From SZUA-146 sp963922815 (lineage in GTDB: Bacteria; Pseudomonadota; Gammaproteobacteria; Steroidobacterales; SZUA-146), in the NCBI GenBank assembly GCA_963922815.1, contig CAWUKD010000003.1:1-64000 (forward strand): 64,000 nt of DNA. Reading direction: 5' to 3'. This document shows, piece by piece, positions 17,566-26,988 of the stretch. The position numbers and the translations under genes were made by a program. The notes under the pieces are model-generated. The model saw nothing but the letters and a program-made list of their open reading frames with translations, had not been told where the DNA came from and made no database searches. The first letter of the stretch is position 1; each line of letters opens with the position of its first letter.

Positions 17566-18834
17566 CTAGCGAGGACCGTAAACCGGATAACTCGCGCAAA
17601 GCGTCGCCACTTCTGCCCTGACCCGCACAATTTCATCGCTCGCATCACCAGTCTTGAGGGCATCGATTACATCGGCAATCCAGTCGGCGATTTGTTCAGA
17701 CTCCACGGTCTTGAAACCGCGCGTGGTAATTGCCGGCGTACCGATGCGCAGTCCGCTGGTGACAAACGGCGATCTTGGATCGTTAGGTACGGTATTCATA
17801 TTCACCGTTATGTTGGCTTCACCGAGCGCATTGCTCGCATCCTTACCAGTGACGTCGGCACCAATGAGGTCCACCAGAAACAGATGATTGTCAGTGCCGC
17901 CCGAGACAATCTTGTAACCGCGCTTCTGAAACCGGGTAGCCATCGCCTGTGCATTGGCCACAACAGCTTTCTGATAATCGACAAAGCCTGGATCCTGCGC
18001 TTCTTTAAAGGCCACCGCCTTGGCGGCAATCACGTGCATCAGAGGGCCACCCTGGGTACCGGGAAACACGAGAGAATTAAACTTCTTGGTCAGTGTTTCG
18101 TCAGCGTTCGACAGAATCAGACCGCCTCGTGGACCGCGCAGCGTTTTGTGGGTCGTCGTGGTACACACATGCGCATGGGGTAACGGGTTCGGATAGACGC
18201 CCGCCGCGACCAAACCGGCCACGTGCGCCATGTCCACCATCAGATAGGCGCCCACGGAGTCGGCAATCGCCCTGAACCGGGCCCAGTCCATCGTACGTGA
18301 GTAGGCCGAAAATCCTGCAATGATCATTTTCGGCTGGTGCTCTTTGGCGAGCGCTTCTATCGCATCGTAGTCGACCAGCCCGCTGTCATCCCGAACACCG
18401 TACTGAACGGCATTGAACAGCTTGCCCGAAAAGTTGACGCTGGCCCCGTGGGTCAGATGACCGCCGTGAGCCAGGCTCATGCCCAGAATCGTGTCGCCAG
18501 GCTCCAGCAGAGCAAAGTAGACCGCCGCATTGGCCTGTGAGCCGCTGTGAGGCTGTACATTGGCGTAGCTGGCACCAAACAGTGCCTTGGCGCGCTCAAT
18601 GGCCAGGTGCTCAGCCACGTCCACGTGCTCACACCCACCGTAGTAGCGCTTTCCCGGGTAACCTTCGGCGTACTTATTGGTTAAAACCGAACCCTGAAGC
18701 TCCATGACCCGCGGGCTGGCGTAGTTTTCAGACGCAATCAGCTCGATATGGGCTTCCTGACGAGCCTGCTCGTCATCAATGGCTTTGATCAGTTCCGGGT
18801 CGAAATCGCGGACATTTGAGGTTTCGCTTAGCAT
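17566..18834 (-). CDS. glyA: Serine hydroxymethyltransferase
   Basis: GlyA interconverts serine and glycine and supplies methylene-tetrahydrofolate; it uses pyridoxal phosphate. Family motifs include ELIASENYAS, YGGCEHVDVAE and the PLP lysine region TTTTHKTLRGPRGG. The ATG at 18834 (MLSETSNV) is preceded by AGAGAG about 6 nt upstream and gives 422 aa, close to the family length; an earlier start at 18873 would add an atypical extension. It heads the leftward nrdR-rib-nusB string. Confidence 0.97.
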   Translation of the reverse strand: MLSETSNVRDFDPELIKAIDDEQARQEAHIELIASENYASPRVMELQGSVLTNKYAEGYPGKRYYGGCEHVDVAEHLAIERAKALFGASYANVQPHSGSQANAAVYFALLEPGDTILGMSLAHGGHLTHGASVNFSGKLFNAVQYGVRDDSGLVDYDAIEALAKEHQPKMIIAGFSAYSRTMDWARFRAIADSVGAYLMVDMAHVAGLVAAGVYPNPLPHAHVCTTTTHKTLRGPRGGLILSNADETLTKKFNSLVFPGTQGGPLMHVIAAKAVAFKEAQDPGFVDYQKAVVANAQAMATRFQKRGYKIVSGGTDNHLFLVDLIGADVTGKDASNALGEANITVNMNTVPNDPRSPFVTSGLRIGTPAITTRGFKTVESEQIADWIADVIDALKTGDASDEIVRVRAEVATLCASYPVYGPR

Positions 18835-18874
18835 GGTGTCTCTCTTGTTTCCTGTATTCAGGCAGTAATTCAAT

Positions 18875-18897
18875 GGCGGAACAATGTGTTGTCCGCC
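18875..18897 (-). other. Hairpin in the glyA upstream region
   Basis: GGCGGAACAA-TG-TG-TTGTCCGCC forms a 9-bp stem with one bulged A. It lies 41 nt before the glyA ATG, in the 164-bp gap between divergent glyA and ettA. It could be a leader structure or an operator; function unknown. Confidence 0.3.
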
Positions 18898-18998
18898 CTA
18901 ACGACAGGGCCTCTCACAGACTTCGATAACGCAGCTATTGGCAAGGCCCGGAATATTGCGAATAATGCCACACATCGTTACCCGCAACAGGCAAAATA

Positions 18999-20669
18999 AT
19001 GGCCCAATTCATTTACACCATGAACCGCGTATCCAAGATCGTGCCACCAAAACGCACGATTCTCCGGGACATCTCACTGAGTTTCTTTCCCGGCGCCAAA
19101 ATCGGGGTCCTCGGGCTCAACGGAGCCGGGAAGTCGACGCTGCTCAAAATCATGGCGGGCCTGGACACCGAATTTGACGGCGAGGCCCGGCCGCAACCCG
19201 GTATTCGCATAGGGTTTTTGCAGCAGGAGCCGGGTCTGGACGAGTCCAAAGACGTCCGTGGCAACGTCGAGGAAGGCGTCGCTGAAACGGCCGATTTGCT
19301 CAAGAAATTCGAAGAGGTGAGCCTCAAATTCGGCGAAGACATGACCGATTCCGAGATGGAAGACCTGATGGCGGAACAAGGCCGGCTCCAGGACGCTATC
19401 GAGGCCTGCGATGGCTGGGAGCTGGAACGCAAGCTGGACGTTGCCGCTGACGCGCTCCGACTGCCGCCGTGGGACGCGAATGTCACCCACCTGTCGGGCG
19501 GAGAAAAACGCCGCGTCGCGCTCTGCCGACTGCTGCTGTCTGAGCCGGACATGCTCCTGCTCGATGAGCCTACCAACCACCTCGACGCCCAGTCGGTCGC
19601 CTGGCTGGAGCGGTTTCTGGAGGAGTATCCGGGCACCGTTATTGCGGTAACACACGATCGCTATTTCCTGGACAACGTCGCCGGGTGGATCCTCGAACTG
19701 GACCGCGGCCACGGAATTCCCTGGGAAGGCAATTACTCTTCGTGGCTGGAACAGAAAGAAAACCGCCTGAAAAACGAAGACAAACAGCAGGACGCACGAC
19801 GCAAGGCCATGCAGGCTGAACTCGAGTGGGTTCGCTCCAATGCCAAGGGCCGCCAGTCCAAATCCAAAGCGCGTCTGAAGCAATTTGCGGAAATGTCATC
19901 GAAAGAGTTTCAGGAACGCAATGAAACCCACGAGATCTATATTCCGCCCGGTCCCCGACTCGGTGATGTCGTGGTCGTTGCAGACAACGTCAGCAAAGCC
20001 TTCGACGACCGCGTTTTGTTCGACGATATGAACTTTAACCTGCCTCCCGGAGGCATCGTTGGCGTCATTGGGCCGAACGGCGCAGGTAAGACAACGCTGT
20101 TCAAGATGATGATGGGCATAGAACAGCCCGATGGTGGCTCCATTCGTATTGGTGACAGCGTGGAACTGGCTTACGTTGACCAGAGCCGGGACGCACTCGA
20201 CGACAGCAAAACGGTCTTCGAAGAGATCTCGGATGGACAGGACATTATTACCGTGGGCAATTACGAAACGCCTGCGCGCGCCTACTGTGGCCGATTCAAT
20301 TTCAAGGGCTCCGGGCAGCAGCAAAAAATCAGCACCCTGTCCGGCGGCGAACGCAATCGGGTTCACCTGGCAAAACTGCTGAAGTCCGGTGGCAACGTTC
20401 TGCTGCTCGACGAACCTACCAACGATCTCGATGTCGAAACGCTGCGTGCACTGGAAGAAGCGTTGCTCGTCTTTCCCGGATGCGCCGTCGTAATTTCGCA
20501 CGACAGGTGGTTTCTGGATCGCATCGCCACGCACATTCTCGCCTTCGAGGGCGACAGCCACGTCGAATGGTTTGAAGGCAACTACGCCGACTACACCGAA
20601 GACCTCAAGCGACGAAAAGGCAAGGATGCGGAAGGCCCGAAACGCATCAAGTACAAGCGGCTCAGCTAG
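18999..20669 (+). CDS. ettA: Energy-dependent translational throttle protein EttA
   Basis: EttA is an ABC-F ATPase that binds the ribosomal E site and gates the first elongation steps according to ATP/ADP ratio. The 556-aa protein has two ABC cassettes: Walker A GLNGAGKST and GPNGAGKTT, signatures LSGGEKRRV and LSGGERNRV, and Walker B LLLDEPTNHLD and LLLDEPTNDLD. Between them lies the charged linker, and the first cassette contains the arm. The N-terminus MAQFIYTMNRVSKIVPPKR is diagnostic of EttA rather than of other ABC-F proteins. No membrane segments are present. Confidence 0.97.
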   Translation: MAQFIYTMNRVSKIVPPKRTILRDISLSFFPGAKIGVLGLNGAGKSTLLKIMAGLDTEFDGEARPQPGIRIGFLQQEPGLDESKDVRGNVEEGVAETADLLKKFEEVSLKFGEDMTDSEMEDLMAEQGRLQDAIEACDGWELERKLDVAADALRLPPWDANVTHLSGGEKRRVALCRLLLSEPDMLLLDEPTNHLDAQSVAWLERFLEEYPGTVIAVTHDRYFLDNVAGWILELDRGHGIPWEGNYSSWLEQKENRLKNEDKQQDARRKAMQAELEWVRSNAKGRQSKSKARLKQFAEMSSKEFQERNETHEIYIPPGPRLGDVVVVADNVSKAFDDRVLFDDMNFNLPPGGIVGVIGPNGAGKTTLFKMMMGIEQPDGGSIRIGDSVELAYVDQSRDALDDSKTVFEEISDGQDIITVGNYETPARAYCGRFNFKGSGQQQKISTLSGGERNRVHLAKLLKSGGNVLLLDEPTNDLDVETLRALEEALLVFPGCAVVISHDRWFLDRIATHILAFEGDSHVEWFEGNYADYTEDLKRRKGKDAEGPKRIKYKRLS

Positions 20670-20677
20670 TCGTAAAC

Positions 20678-20716
20678 CCGGCAGCAGCGGTTGCGACGAC
20701 CGCAACGCGCTGCCGG
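20678..20716 (+). terminator. Hairpin after ettA
   Basis: An interrupted stem starts 9 nt after the ettA stop. The outer arms CCGGCAGC/GCTGCCGG pair fully, then GCG/CGC and TTGCG/CGCAA with two bulges. There is no U-tract after it, so it may slow or end transcription only partly before the LysM-FecR gene. Confidence 0.45.
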
Positions 20717-20747
20717 CCATATTGACGCACTACACAGGCATCTATTA

Positions 20748-21878
20748 ATGACTCGACTACTGGCAGCAATTTTGATCGGATTGGTGCTTGCGTGTGGTGC
20801 GCAGGCACAGACCGCCAGCTCGGAAACCCACACGGTGGGCCCTGGCGACTCGCTCTACGGCATCGTAGCCATCAATTACCCGGAGCGTATGGCGCGATGG
20901 ACCGACGTTGCCGCCGATCTCGTCGCATTGAATCCGGAAGCGTTTCCCAATGGCCTCGATACCGTACTCAGGCTGGGAGATGAGCTGGTCCTGGTCGATT
21001 ACTCCGTACCTGACACACCAACCAGCGCCAGCGAACAAAGCGTTTCCGAAAGCACCTCCGGGGCGACAGCGCCACAACCCGCTGCTGCAGCTCCGGTGCA
21101 AAGAGAAGCTGAGGCCGATCGTGCCGACGATTCTGCACAACCAGGCAGTGGACGAACGGTCACACGCGAAGGCACAACTTCAGCCAGCGATACCAGCGCA
21201 ACGCCATCCGAAGATAACCGTGCAATTGGCTACGTCGCTTCAGTCACGTCCCAGGCTATCGCTACTGACCACCAGAACCAGCAGCGCACGCTATCCAGAA
21301 ACGATCGCATCTATTTTGGCGACGCGGTCAGCACCATTGACGAGTCGGCCATAACGCTTCGCATGCTCGACGACGCGGAGTACCAGCTGCAGGCATCGAG
21401 CCGGCTCATGTTTGAACGCTATCAGTATGAACCCGACACGCAAAACGGCAGCGCCGTACTCACTCTTGTGAAGGGCGGGTTTCGCTCGAAAACCGGGCTA
21501 CTGAGTCAGCATCAGCCGACGGCCGTTGCCATCAACACCGCGGTGGCAACAGTGGGCGTTCCCGGAACCGAATTCGCTCTCAGGGTGTGTGCACGGAACA
21601 CCTGCCGGTCAACGCCAAACGCCGCCGCACTGGATCCGGGTCTATACACGGGCGTGCTGGAAGGTCGTATTGTGATCAGTAATAACACCGGTGACCTGAC
21701 CACGGGCCGCGGCGAGTTTTATCACATTGCGGCGCCTAACACCGTCCCTGAAGCCACGCCGGACGCAGCCATGCTGTTATTCAACAAACAGGAACTGGCT
21801 CAGCTTGACGTCGTTGTCGAAGAAGAGAAGCCGCTGAGCTTTCTTGAGTGGCTGTCACACAAGCTCTTTGGTGACTGA
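20748..21878 (+). CDS. Secreted LysM-FecR domain protein
   Basis: The protein (376 aa from the ATG at 20748) starts with a clean Sec signal peptide ending near GAQAQT. A LysM peptidoglycan-binding module follows (HTVGPGDSLYGI to LGDELVLVDY). A Ser/Thr/Ala-rich linker leads to a FecR-type domain at about residues 155-290 (NDRIYFGDAVST, LTLVKGGFRSKTG, INTAVATVGVPGTEF). The usual FecR role is sigma-factor signalling, but no sigma factor or TonB receptor is nearby, and FecR domains also occur in structural envelope proteins. It is probably periplasmic and wall-bound. The longer in-frame start at 20691 is rejected because it would bury the signal peptide. Confidence 0.85.
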   Translation: MTRLLAAILIGLVLACGAQAQTASSETHTVGPGDSLYGIVAINYPERMARWTDVAADLVALNPEAFPNGLDTVLRLGDELVLVDYSVPDTPTSASEQSVSESTSGATAPQPAAAAPVQREAEADRADDSAQPGSGRTVTREGTTSASDTSATPSEDNRAIGYVASVTSQAIATDHQNQQRTLSRNDRIYFGDAVSTIDESAITLRMLDDAEYQLQASSRLMFERYQYEPDTQNGSAVLTLVKGGFRSKTGLLSQHQPTAVAINTAVATVGVPGTEFALRVCARNTCRSTPNAAALDPGLYTGVLEGRIVISNNTGDLTTGRGEFYHIAAPNTVPEATPDAAMLLFNKQELAQLDVVVEEEKPLSFLEWLSHKLFGD

Positions 21879-21923
21879 GGAAGTCGGCCGGTCCCGGCTG
21901 TCGGGCAGGCCATTCCCCTGATT

Positions 21924-24900
21924 TCAATCGACCCAGACTCTCGCGTTTCTAAACATTCTCATCCATGGGCCGTCCTCGCCCCAGTCTGCCGGGCTCCATG
22001 AATTCTGCACGGTTCTGAACACGCGTTCGGGATGCGGCATCATGATTGTCACCCTTCCGTCCTCGCTGCAGAACCCTGCCGACGCCATCTCCGATCCGTT
22101 TGGATTCGCCGGGAAGCGCTGGGTTGCCTGTCCGAGATTGTCAACATAGTGGGCCACAGCCAGTCCGGACGCCGCCTGTCGCTGCTGATCGCTTACAAAC
22201 GAAGCTCTGCCTTCGCCGTGAGACACCACCACCGGAATAACCGAGTCCTGCATACCCTCCATCAGGATGGACGGCGTTGAAGCCACTTTGAGATTCACCA
22301 CGCGGGCCTCGTACTGCTCTGACTGATTGGTTAAAAACCGCGGCCAGTGACCGGCGCCGGGCACAATGTCACGAAGCGTCGACAGCATCTGACATCCGTT
22401 ACAGACGCCGAGCGCAAACGTGTTGGCATTGGTAAAAAAGTCTGCGAATGCCGCTCGTACGCTTTCGTTGTAGAGGACCGACTTGGCCCAGCCTTCACCT
22501 GCGCCAAGTACATCGCCATAAGAGAATCCACCGCAGGCAGCCAGGCCTGCAAAACCGGTTAACGCGGTGCCGCCGGCCAGATCACTCATGTGCACGTCAA
22601 CGCAGTCGAACCCGGCGCGCGTAAACGCGGCCGCCATTTCGATCTGGCCGTTAACTCCCTGCTCGCGCAGAATTGCCACTTTCGGTTTGGCTCCTGTGTT
22701 GACCATACCGGCACAAATGTCTTCAGACTGATCAAAGGTCAGGTGCGCCTGCAGCCCGGGATCGTACTGGTCAAACCGCGCGAATTCCTGTTCAGCACAC
22801 TCCGGATTGTCACGCAGCTTTTGCATCTGATAACTCGTGGCCGACCACGTGCGCTGCAGATCCAGAAGCGATCGTTCGTAAACCACAGAATCTTTGCAGC
22901 CCAGTCGAATCATATGATCATCCCGACAAGACGCTACGCGGTGGAGGATATGAGTCACATCATGTCGCGCACAGATACTGACAATCCGGTCTACATCGGC
23001 CCGGTCGACCTGGAACAGGCAGCCAAGCTCTTCATTAAACAGAAACTGCAACCGCTCCCGGTGATCTTCAGGCACTTCGATATCCAGTCCGATGCGGCTA
23101 GCGAAACTCATTTCTGCAAGAGCGGCAAACAGGCCGCCGTCAGACCGGTCGTGATAGGCATGAATGTACCCGGCCCGACGCATGTCGCGCAGGGCGTCAA
23201 AAACCGCCAGAATCAAATCGGGATCCGGAGTGTCGGGCGTCGCGCCGCCTAACTGCCCATAAACCTGCGCCAGCGCCGAACCGCCCATGCGCTTGCGGCC
23301 GTCGCCAAGGTCCAGTAACAGCACTTCGGTGTCACCATCCCGCCTGAGCTCAGGGGTAAGCGTCCTGCGAACATCGTTAACGCTTGCGAATCCTGAAACG
23401 ATCAGCGAAACAGGCGCAACCACTTCATGGGATTCGCCGTCAGGACTGTTCCAGGAACTCTTCATAGACAGAGAGTCCTTGCCCACCGGAACTGCAATCC
23501 CAAGCGCCGGGCAAAGCTCTTCACCAATGGCCTTCACGGTGGCATAAAGGTCGGCATCGTCCTCAGCATGATTGGCCGCCGCCATCCAGTTCGCTGACAG
23601 GCAGATGTCGCTGACGGACCCAAGGTCCGCGGCCATCATGTTGGTGATGGTTTCCGCTACGGCCATACGGCCTGACGCCGCAGGGTTCGCTGACGCAATC
23701 GGTGTTCGTTCGCCCATCGCCATGGCTTCACCGGCATAGCCTTCAAAATCGGCGCACGTTACCGCCACGTCGGCCACTGGCACCTGCCAGGGACCTACCA
23801 TCTGGTCACGACTGCACAGCCCGCCGACAGAACGATCACCAATGGTAATCAGAAACGACTTGTCGGCAACGGCCGGCAACGAAAGAACGCGATCAATCGA
23901 GTCCGTCAGATCCATAGAAGCGGCGTCGAACTCACCGCGGCCGCGAGGCGTTCGCGTGGTGTCACGAGAGGTCTGTGGCGTTTTACCAAGCAGCACTTCC
24001 ATCGGCATGTTTACCGGCGTGTTATCAAACTGCGGATCATTCAGTACCAGCATGCGCTCGCTGGTGGTCGTACCCAGCAGCACCGACGGGCAGCGCTCTC
24101 GCTGGCAGATCGCATCAAACGCTTCCTGGTTTTCCGGCGCAATAATCAGCACGTAGCGCTCCTGCGCCTCGTTGCACCAGATCTCCATAGGCGACATGCC
24201 CGGATCAAGATTGGGCACCTCACGCAGATTGAGAATGCCGCCGAGACCGCTGTGATCAATACTCTCGGGAACCGCGTTGGAAAGCCCGCCCGCGCCAACA
24301 TCGTGGATCAGCAATATGGGATTGTCCTCACCCATTGCCCAGCATCGGTCAATGACCTCCTGCGCACGACGTTCCATTTCAGGATTACCGCGCTGCACGG
24401 ATGCGAAATCGAGATCCTCTTCGCTCTGCCCCGAACTCATCGACGAAGCTGCACCGCCTCCAAGGCCGATCAACATAGCCGGTCCACCAATGACCAGTAC
24501 GTTTGACTCGGGAGGTATGTCCAGCTTGTTCACGTCACTGGCGCGAACGTTGCCAAGACCGCCCGCAATCATGATCGGTTTGTGATAGCCGCGCACCGTG
24601 CCGTTGCCGTCGAGCTGCTCCTGCGTACGAAAATAACCCGCCAGGTTCGGACGCCCGAATTCGTTGTTAAACGCCGCGCCACCGATGGGCCCTTCCAGCA
24701 TGATTTGCAGTGGCGACGCAATGCGATCCGACTTGTGCTCTTCGCTCTCCCAGGGCTGGGCCAGCTCGGGAATACGCAAGTGCGACACCGAGAACCCGGT
24801 AAGTCCGGCTTTGGGTTTGGCACCGCGGCCCGTCGCCCCTTCGTCGCGAATCTCTCCCCCGTTACCGGTTGCCGCACCGGGAAAGGGCGAGATAGCCGTT

Positions 24901-25793
24901 GGATGGTTATGCGTTTCGACCTTCATCAGGATGTGAATGTCTTCTTCGACCGCGCGATAAACCCGCGACGATGGCTCGGCAAAAAAACGATGACCCTTGC
25001 TGCCCTCCATCACCGCGGCGTTGTCTTTGTAGGCTGACAGCACGCCCTCGGGAGCGCGCTCGTGGGTATTACGAATCATCTGGAACAACGTTTTGGGCTG
25101 TTCAACGCCGTTGATTTTCCAGTCGGCGTTAAAAATCTTGTGCCGGCAGTGTTCCGAATTTGCCTGGGCAAACATCATGAGCTCTACGTCGGTCGGATTG
25201 CGCTGCATCGACGTAAAATGCGTCACCAGGTACTCAATCTCATCCGGCGAAAGCGCGAGACCGAGCTCGCGGTTGGCTTTTTCAAGCGCCCCCGCCCCGT
25301 CTTCCATCAGGGGAACGGCAGAGAGTGGCCTGGGTTCGGCATGCGCAAACAGATGGTCCGCCTGAACTGCCACCATCACCACCGTTTCGGTCATGCGGTC
25401 ATGCAGGCAGGCCGACAGTTGTCCAACCATTTGAGCGTCGCCCCCGACCCCGCCGAGAACGTATTCAATCCCTCGTTCTACCCTCAGGACTTTTTTCAGG
25501 CCACAGTTAATGGCGATGTCGGTTGCCTTGCTCGACCACGGCGATATGGTTCCAAGCCGCGGCAATACGGTCAGCGTAGGTGCCTCGGCCTGTTCGCTCT
25601 GATGGTTGTCTCCGTACGTCAGCAGTCGCTCAAGCACGTCGTGCTCCGACGACGTCAACGCGCTGCTGGTGTCGACAAAGTGCACATACCGGGCGCTTTT
25701 TACGGACACACCAGACACTGCCTGATCAAGCCTGCGGTTCAGTTTGTCCTTGCGAAAGGCCGAAAGCGCAGGCGCGCCGTGAATCGTTAACAT
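21924..25793 (-). CDS. purL: Phosphoribosylformylglycinamidine synthase (large type)
   Basis: PurL makes formylglycinamidine ribonucleotide from FGAR, ATP and glutamine, the fourth step of purine synthesis. This is the single-chain gammaproteobacterial form, about 1289 aa: an N-terminal PurS-like part, two PurM-like halves (ANSEHCRHKIFNADW, KVETHNHPTAISP) and a C-terminal glutaminase with the Cys nucleophile in GVCNGCQML and the His/Glu pair in MPHPERVFR. The ATG at 25793 has a GGAG 6 nt before it; the longer start overlaps the 3' end of the metallohydrolase region. It is the last gene after PP2C, DUF1820 and the metallohydrolase. Confidence 0.97.
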   Translation of the reverse strand: MLTIHGAPALSAFRKDKLNRRLDQAVSGVSVKSARYVHFVDTSSALTSSEHDVLERLLTYGDNHQSEQAEAPTLTVLPRLGTISPWSSKATDIAINCGLKKVLRVERGIEYVLGGVGGDAQMVGQLSACLHDRMTETVVMVAVQADHLFAHAEPRPLSAVPLMEDGAGALEKANRELGLALSPDEIEYLVTHFTSMQRNPTDVELMMFAQANSEHCRHKIFNADWKINGVEQPKTLFQMIRNTHERAPEGVLSAYKDNAAVMEGSKGHRFFAEPSSRVYRAVEEDIHILMKVETHNHPTAISPFPGAATGNGGEIRDEGATGRGAKPKAGLTGFSVSHLRIPELAQPWESEEHKSDRIASPLQIMLEGPIGGAAFNNEFGRPNLAGYFRTQEQLDGNGTVRGYHKPIMIAGGLGNVRASDVNKLDIPPESNVLVIGGPAMLIGLGGGAASSMSSGQSEEDLDFASVQRGNPEMERRAQEVIDRCWAMGEDNPILLIHDVGAGGLSNAVPESIDHSGLGGILNLREVPNLDPGMSPMEIWCNEAQERYVLIIAPENQEAFDAICQRERCPSVLLGTTTSERMLVLNDPQFDNTPVNMPMEVLLGKTPQTSRDTTRTPRGRGEFDAASMDLTDSIDRVLSLPAVADKSFLITIGDRSVGGLCSRDQMVGPWQVPVADVAVTCADFEGYAGEAMAMGERTPIASANPAASGRMAVAETITNMMAADLGSVSDICLSANWMAAANHAEDDADLYATVKAIGEELCPALGIAVPVGKDSLSMKSSWNSPDGESHEVVAPVSLIVSGFASVNDVRRTLTPELRRDGDTEVLLLDLGDGRKRMGGSALAQVYGQLGGATPDTPDPDLILAVFDALRDMRRAGYIHAYHDRSDGGLFAALAEMSFASRIGLDIEVPEDHRERLQFLFNEELGCLFQVDRADVDRIVSICARHDVTHILHRVASCRDDHMIRLGCKDSVVYERSLLDLQRTWSATSYQMQKLRDNPECAEQEFARFDQYDPGLQAHLTFDQSEDICAGMVNTGAKPKVAILREQGVNGQIEMAAAFTRAGFDCVDVHMSDLAGGTALTGFAGLAACGGFSYGDVLGAGEGWAKSVLYNESVRAAFADFFTNANTFALGVCNGCQMLSTLRDIVPGAGHWPRFLTNQSEQYEARVVNLKVASTPSILMEGMQDSVIPVVVSHGEGRASFVSDQQRQAASGLAVAHYVDNLGQATQRFPANPNGSEMASAGFCSEDGRVTIMMPHPERVFRTVQNSWSPADWGEDGPWMRMFRNARVWVD

Positions 25794-25823
25794 GCTGTAC
25801 TCCACGCCACCGGGCGCCAATAT

Positions 25824-26615
25824 TTAGAGTGTAATAGCACCGGGCGCAGACAGTGTCTGTAAACACCACCACGGGGTACCGTCTTGCTGATCGGCCAGTT
25901 TAACCTGCGGCCTGTGATCTTTTAATGCATCTGTAAGTGCGGCCTGCACCAGCTTGTGGCAGTTGTTTTTCTCACTGATGTGTACGGCAAGCACCATTTT
26001 TAACCGCTTGAAGTCAACCTGTCCGAGCAGCGCTGCGGCCTGATGATTGTTCAGGTGGCCATAGTTACCGCCAACTCTTTGCTTCAGCCGCGGCGGATAC
26101 GGGCCCGACTGCAGCATCGACGTATCGTGATTGCACTCAACCACCAGCGCGTCGCAGCGACCGTAGTGGCGCTGGATGTGCGGCGTGACGTGTCCCACGT
26201 CCGTCAGGATCCCGAGGCGCAATCCATTGTGACTGAACACGTACTGGCATGGCTCCTTGGCGTCATGCGGCACGGGTACTGGCTGCACCTCCAGAGAACC
26301 CAGTCGAAACGCACTGTGACTGTTCACCAGGTTGAGATGCGGCAGCTCGCCGGCTCTATTGGTCGCGAACGTTCCAGGGGTCATGTAAACGGGCAAATCG
26401 TATTTTCGCGCCAGCCCGCCAATGCCGGCAATATGATCGGAGTGCTCGTGGGTGACGATCAGCGCATGAAGGTCTGAGGGGCTCAATTCAAGCCGCGTCA
26501 TTCGTCGCTCGGTTTCCTTGATGGAAAATCCGCAGTCCAGCAATACGCGCGTGCCGTCGGCCTCGATCACGCAAGCGTTCCCCTTACTCCCGCTACCCAG
26601 ATAAGCAAAGCGCAT
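25824..26615 (-). CDS. Metallo-beta-lactamase-fold hydrolase (YycJ/WalJ-like)
   Basis: The 263-aa cytosolic protein has the dinuclear metal motif THEHSDH, preceded by SGSKGNACVIE and LLDCGFS and followed by further metal-ligand positions at DVGHVT and VVECNHD. This pattern belongs to the YycJ/WalJ group of MBL-fold proteins, some of which are DNA exonucleases. It lies 22 bp after DUF1820 and 30 bp before purL. Nuclease activity is a family-based inference, not shown here. Confidence 0.88.
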   Translation of the reverse strand: MRFAYLGSGSKGNACVIEADGTRVLLDCGFSIKETERRMTRLELSPSDLHALIVTHEHSDHIAGIGGLARKYDLPVYMTPGTFATNRAGELPHLNLVNSHSAFRLGSLEVQPVPVPHDAKEPCQYVFSHNGLRLGILTDVGHVTPHIQRHYGRCDALVVECNHDTSMLQSGPYPPRLKQRVGGNYGHLNNHQAAALLGQVDFKRLKMVLAVHISEKNNCHKLVQAALTDALKDHRPQVKLADQQDGTPWWCLQTLSAPGAITL

Positions 26616-26637
26616 TGCCTACACCACTCGTTGCCGG

Positions 26638-26973
26638 TCAGTCACTTTTGTCACCGCCGGGTGTATACAAAGGCACCGGGAACGGAGACACGTTGTCTGA
26701 GCTGCCCTGGGTGATCTTGCTCACGCCCGTTTTGTTCACTTCATCGATACGTATGATGGCGTGCATCGGGACAAAACTGCGCTTTACGTTGGCAAATTCT
26801 GATTTGATCTTTTCTTCCGCCGGGTCCACGACAACGCTCGAACGTTCGCCAAACACCAGCTCTTCAATCATGACGAATCCGAACAGCTCGCCGTGCTCGA
26901 CGTTGCGGGCATAGACTTCGTAGGTTTTCCCCTGTGATGCAAAGGTGACTCTGTAAAGTATCTTGTCAGCCAT
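26638..26973 (-). CDS. DUF1820 family protein
   Basis: This 111-aa soluble protein matches DUF1820, a small family found in gammaproteobacteria and of unknown function. It begins MADKILYRVTFASQGK and contains the conserved core YEVYARNV and GFVMIEELVFGE. It has no signal peptide, membrane helix or recognisable catalytic motif. It sits between the PP2C phosphatase (15 bp upstream) and the metallohydrolase (22 bp downstream). Confidence 0.85.
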   Translation of the reverse strand: MADKILYRVTFASQGKTYEVYARNVEHGELFGFVMIEELVFGERSSVVVDPAEEKIKSEFANVKRSFVPMHAIIRIDEVNKTGVSKITQGSSDNVSPFPVPLYTPGGDKSD

Positions 26974-26988
26974 TTTGTCAGGAACGTA

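Noticed and set aside
17005..18183. 392-aa open frame antisense to nrdR and glyA
   Set aside because: It mirrors the codon structure of two well-supported genes, has no family match and no ribosome site.
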